Assembly: GCA_033026295.1 (NCBI GenBank)
Contig: CM065182.1
Span: 6,882,001 to 6,946,000 of the forward strand
DNA from: Channa striata
Lineage: Eukaryota > Chordata > Actinopteri > Anabantiformes > Channidae
Length of the DNA: 64,000 bases
Reading direction: 5' to 3'
The notes beneath the pieces are model-generated. The model did no database searches. It worked only from the letters and a program-made list of their open reading frames with translations, and was not told where the DNA came from. Position numbers and translations under genes: made by a program. The stretch's first letter is position 1; every line of letters starts with the position of its first letter. This document shows positions 60,299 through 64,000 of this stretch, piece by piece.

Positions 60299-63200
60299 CT
60301 CACTTCCAATTGTCCTCCTCCTCCCAAGCTCCAGGTTTTATCCCCAGCAAACCTATCAGGGCCCAACCAGGCCTTCCGAAAGAAGGAGGGCTAATGAGTG
60401 AGAACAGGAAGAAAGGGGGACAGGATGCAAAACAGAGCAGTGTGTAGCTGGTTAAGAGACAGAGAAAGATGGACGAGGAAAAAGGGGAAGAAAAACACAC
60501 TCAGCAACCTCATTAAACCAAATGGGTTGTTCTAACCCCCAAGTGATGTTAGGCTGCATTTATTTGGTTCTCTACTCCCATAAAGAGTTTGTAGGGTGGG
60601 AGGGGGCTGAGAGAGAAGGGGGCAGGTGTTGGAAGGGCATGTATAAGAGACATGAGAGATTTTGGGAAAAGAACGGGGGGTTCCTGCTTTTCTTTTTCTC
60701 CTCAGAAAGAAAAGGGAAACTGTGCCAGAAGATCCGTATAGATTGCAAAACATTCCATGTTTAGATTAAGGGAAACATAATCTGTAGTGACTCAAGAAGG
60801 TTTATATCATGAAGCTAGAGTATGCCTTAATGAAATGTAGCTTCAAAGGTGTACACATTTCAAAAAATGAAATTCTAATATAAATATTATGAGACTGACA
60901 TGTAGCTTATAAATATGTATAATGGATAAAGACAAACATTAGAGTTGTAGGCCTGTGTGTGAGTGTGTGTGTGTGTGTGCTTGTGTCTGCACAGGGGGTG
61001 AAGGTAGTTTGGCACAGATTACAGTTTATTTCCAGGAAAAGATGATGTTGTGTCAAATGATGAAAATAAGATCTAAAATGAAACCAGCTGACCGTAAGAT
61101 CAGGTTATAAGAGCCTCTGTATGAAAAGGGAGAAGAATTACTACAAATTAACTCTTGGACAGGAAAAAGAAGAGAGAAATATATCGTCTATTAAGGTCAT
61201 GTGATAGTTAAACATAATTGTGGTGGCTGATTGTCATTTGTTTTTTTGATGTTGCTGCTAGGAAATACAATTCAATTCCTCTTAGTGGGCAGTGCCGAGC
61301 TCAGTCAAGGCGGCATACAGTAGCTATGCCATAATAAGAAAGAGTCGCATCATCTAAATAGCCGTCGTGTCCATTGTGTCACCCCTGGACAGGCGACTTG
61401 ATGCACAAAACCTTGTGGTGTTGTTCATCAACTTGTGTCCAGCAGGGTTCAACAGACACAGCAGTCAGCATACCTGGAATCAATCAGTGTTTTTATTCCA
61501 TCCAGTGCTGTAGCTGGGGCTTTTTTCCATGTTTGGGCTGGCTGGTCCTGTCCCAGTTCCTGAGGCCCGATGTCTGACTCTGGCAAGATTCTGCAACATT
61601 TTCTTTGTCTGGTCGTAATGGACCTGGAAACAGATGGACTAAATGAGTTAATGACACCCAAACACTCAAAGACTAAAGATGGGTCAAACACTTATTGAGG
61701 CATTTATTGCTGACCCCAGGGAGGAGACCACAACTATCTGATTTTTATATAAATTCTTTTCACCTGTTGCCCTGTGACACATGGCTTGTGGCCACGTTGC
61801 TAAGCCAAATAGGGCTAGAAGGGCCTGTAAAAATGATGTCATTATCAAACTACTTTCTGTGCAGTCTTAAGTCTTTACATTGACTGCTGTCTTAGCCATG
61901 AAATTCTAGCATGAAATGAAGGAAATATTTTCACTTAAAGGACGGAGACTGATGTGAGTTACACAGGTTTGGTATGTTGCACATGTTTCTGAGATCTGGT
62001 CATGTAGAAAACTTCAGTTCAGCTCAAAGTGGCTCGATTATTAAAAGAATTTACTCTGTATATTTGTATTTCTCCAAAAGGTTACATGCTTGCACTGCCT
62101 TGCTGCATGTATGCATCTGTGTGTGTTTGTGCAACGCTACCTGATCGCCCATAATTGGTCTTAAAGTGTTTTATTGCTTCATTTTCAGATTTGTTATGTT
62201 TTGTCTTCGGCTTTGATTGAACTACATAGTTATGCAGTGAAATAATTGTGGGGTAGTAAGATTGAAGAATGAAAGACAAATGAAAACTATAAGCTAGCAA
62301 CCATATGTGTGCTTTGTTTTGTGGTTTGAAGTCAGGACTTTGAATAAACATGGCAGAAAACCAACAGACAACAAGGTAACTTGATGTAATTCTCAAATAT
62401 TTAAAATTACAACAAGCCACAATCAATAATCTATACTTAGACCTATTGCATATATTTTACACAATCACCTGAATTTCCCTAAATCCAGAAAGTAGTTCTT
62501 TCTCCTGTGTCATCACCAGTGTCGTGCTCAAATTCTGTAACATTTCACATAAATACTTAAAAGATGGATTTCTGAGCATGGCAAATAAAAGTCTGAAACC
62601 TGAGGCTCACCATAAAATCAATCTAAGAAAACATTTCCAGAAGCCTCTAACCATGGAAGTGCTCGTGTGAACCAGCATGTTGCAAAGTGAGTTTAAACAA
62701 TGAGAAAATCGTCCTCTTTATTCAGTCTGAGCACAAGTTTCCACAACAGCGGTGACATAATGCCACCCATTCCTGCACGTGTAAACACACACAGGAACAT
62801 TAGCTCAGCATGGTCAATACGAAGAGTTTTTTGTTTATCCTGTGCGGAGTGTGCATGCTCCCCCAATATTCATGCTTGTCTCTGCCTAGGTTTCAAAGGC
62901 CTGGTGAAGTAGACACTGTAAAATTAACAAACACAAATCTAGTCCAATCGAGAATCACCCTACATCCTTTCTACTGCTTAATGCTGGGATATGACTGCAG
63001 TTCTGCTCCTTGCAATATGAAAGTTTAAGAGACAGTGATATTTTAACAGATGCCAAAAACCAAAGAATAATGATAAAAACAAATCCATAGGAGTCTTTTA
63101 TATGAGGACAGTTTGTTGTTGAAAATTATTCAGCTTTTAAAATACCTATTTGTCGTCTTTTGGTTCTTTTGAGTGTGTCGTTGTAAAATTAAAACTGTAA

Positions 63201-63700
63201 AAATGCTTCCAGTTCGTAAAAGTGTGACCTACAGTGGTAGAATGTATCCCTGTCGAGAGATTTCTGCCTCTTTTGGTTTAACTTGGGCAAGTCTGAATAG
63301 AATGTATAAATGGACTATTATTGTTATTATCTTTGCTATCAAACTCTATTGTACTGTAGTTACAGTGAAAACATGTAGACATGACATCATCTCATTATCA
63401 TCGTCTGTACTTGGCTGGTTCACCGCAGGAATAATGAACAGCGTATCCCTCCGACACACACATGCATGTTCTACCGCTTTAGTTAAGGAGTTATTTTTAA
63501 AATTTATGTGGCCATTAATATGGTAAAATGTGTAAATAGTATGATTCATGTGGTATTTTAGTCATAACTACAAACACACACACGGTCTCAGTCATCCACC
63601 TGCTGTGCACTTCCTAAATCCATCCACACAACCTGCAGAGCCTGACCCACATCTTCGCCAGCTCGGAGAAATGTATCGGTGATACAAAGAAAGAAGTTGA
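60299..63700. other. Elastin 5' flank
   Basis: No TATA box is evident close to the eln start. There is a (GT)n tract at 60963-60979. An exon-like 150-base open segment at 61474-61623 (minus) is discussed in findings. Otherwise I see no gene or clear repeat. Confidence 0.5.
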
Positions 63701-63763
63701 GTGAGCAGTGCCGGCCTTGAGTTTACCTAACGTCTACCTAGCGTTTACCTAATGTCTGCTGCC

Positions 63764-63770
63764 TATATAT
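63764..63770 (+). promoter_or_regulatory. Possible TATA element of a gene leaving the window
   Basis: TATATAT sits before a GA-rich, ORF-free segment running to the window end that looks like a 5' UTR. A short direct repeat of GTTTACCTAA/GTCT precedes it (about 63720-63758). No coding start is visible, so this is only suggestive. Confidence 0.25.
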
Positions 63771-64000
63771 GGGCGTGTGTGAGCTGAAAGCCTTTTCACC
63801 CCCTCCGGACTGGTAATTTACCCCCTCTGTGTGACAGAGAAAGTAAGCGATAGAGAGGCGGAGAAGGAGAGGGGAGACTGAAAAGGCGTGATCCAGACAG
63901 ACAGAAAAACAGACAAACACGCACACGAGTTGGATTTGATAAACTGTCCAGAGTGGTCTGGTCAAGATCGACTTTCACTGCCGCCCGGTGCCAAAGTAAT

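Noticed and set aside
1..64000. CRISPR arrays, operons, phage or bacterial mobile elements
   Set aside because: Intron-exon structure, polyadenylation signals and vertebrate proteins show eukaryotic nuclear DNA. The direct repeats are coding arrays without unique spacers.

Overview
The window is vertebrate nuclear DNA, almost certainly from a teleost fish. Genes are split by GT-AG introns, microsatellites are frequent, and several segments look like SINE, LINE and DNA-transposon copies familiar from fish genomes. Five protein genes can be assembled from exon phases and protein motifs: mnt (+, 5' end missing), septin4 (-), an alpha-tubulin gene (-), limk1 (-) and a very large elastin gene, eln (-).

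Layout: 1-12.8 kb holds the 3' part of mnt and its long 3' UTR. 12.8-20.1 kb is septin4, tail to tail with mnt. 20.1-21.9 kb is a spacer with a weak hint of a divergent spliced RNA. 21.9-24.65 kb is a four-exon alpha-tubulin gene with a clear TATA/CCAAT promoter. 24.65-27.5 kb is spacer. 27.5-36.4 kb is limk1. 38.5-60.3 kb is eln, with about 51 coding exons. 60.3-64 kb is eln upstream DNA, and a promoter-like segment pointing out of the window lies near its end. The eln-limk1 order and shared orientation match the human Williams-Beuren region (ELN then LIMK1), which supports both calls.

The genes do not form one pathway. MNT is a MAX partner and E-box repressor. Septin-4 and alpha-tubulin are cytoskeletal. 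LIMK1 phosphorylates cofilin. Tropoelastin is the secreted, lysyl-oxidase-crosslinked rubber of arteries and, in teleosts, of the bulbus arteriosus.

Most notable: (1) eln joins from signal peptide to the conserved C-terminus into one frame of 6,897 nt (about 2,298 residues), roughly three times mammalian tropoelastin, with long in-frame tandem arrays; (2) one eln exon is charged and carries two RGD tripeptides, one inside RGDSP, the classic fibronectin integrin site; (3) limk1 has a single-base excess in a kinase exon; (4) the only limk1 first exon I can find would give half of LIM1, like the known LIMK2b isoform; (5) limk1 has a long His/Asn/Gln-rich C-terminal tail. Splice coordinates were read by eye from phase-consistent GT-AG pairs and lack transcript support.
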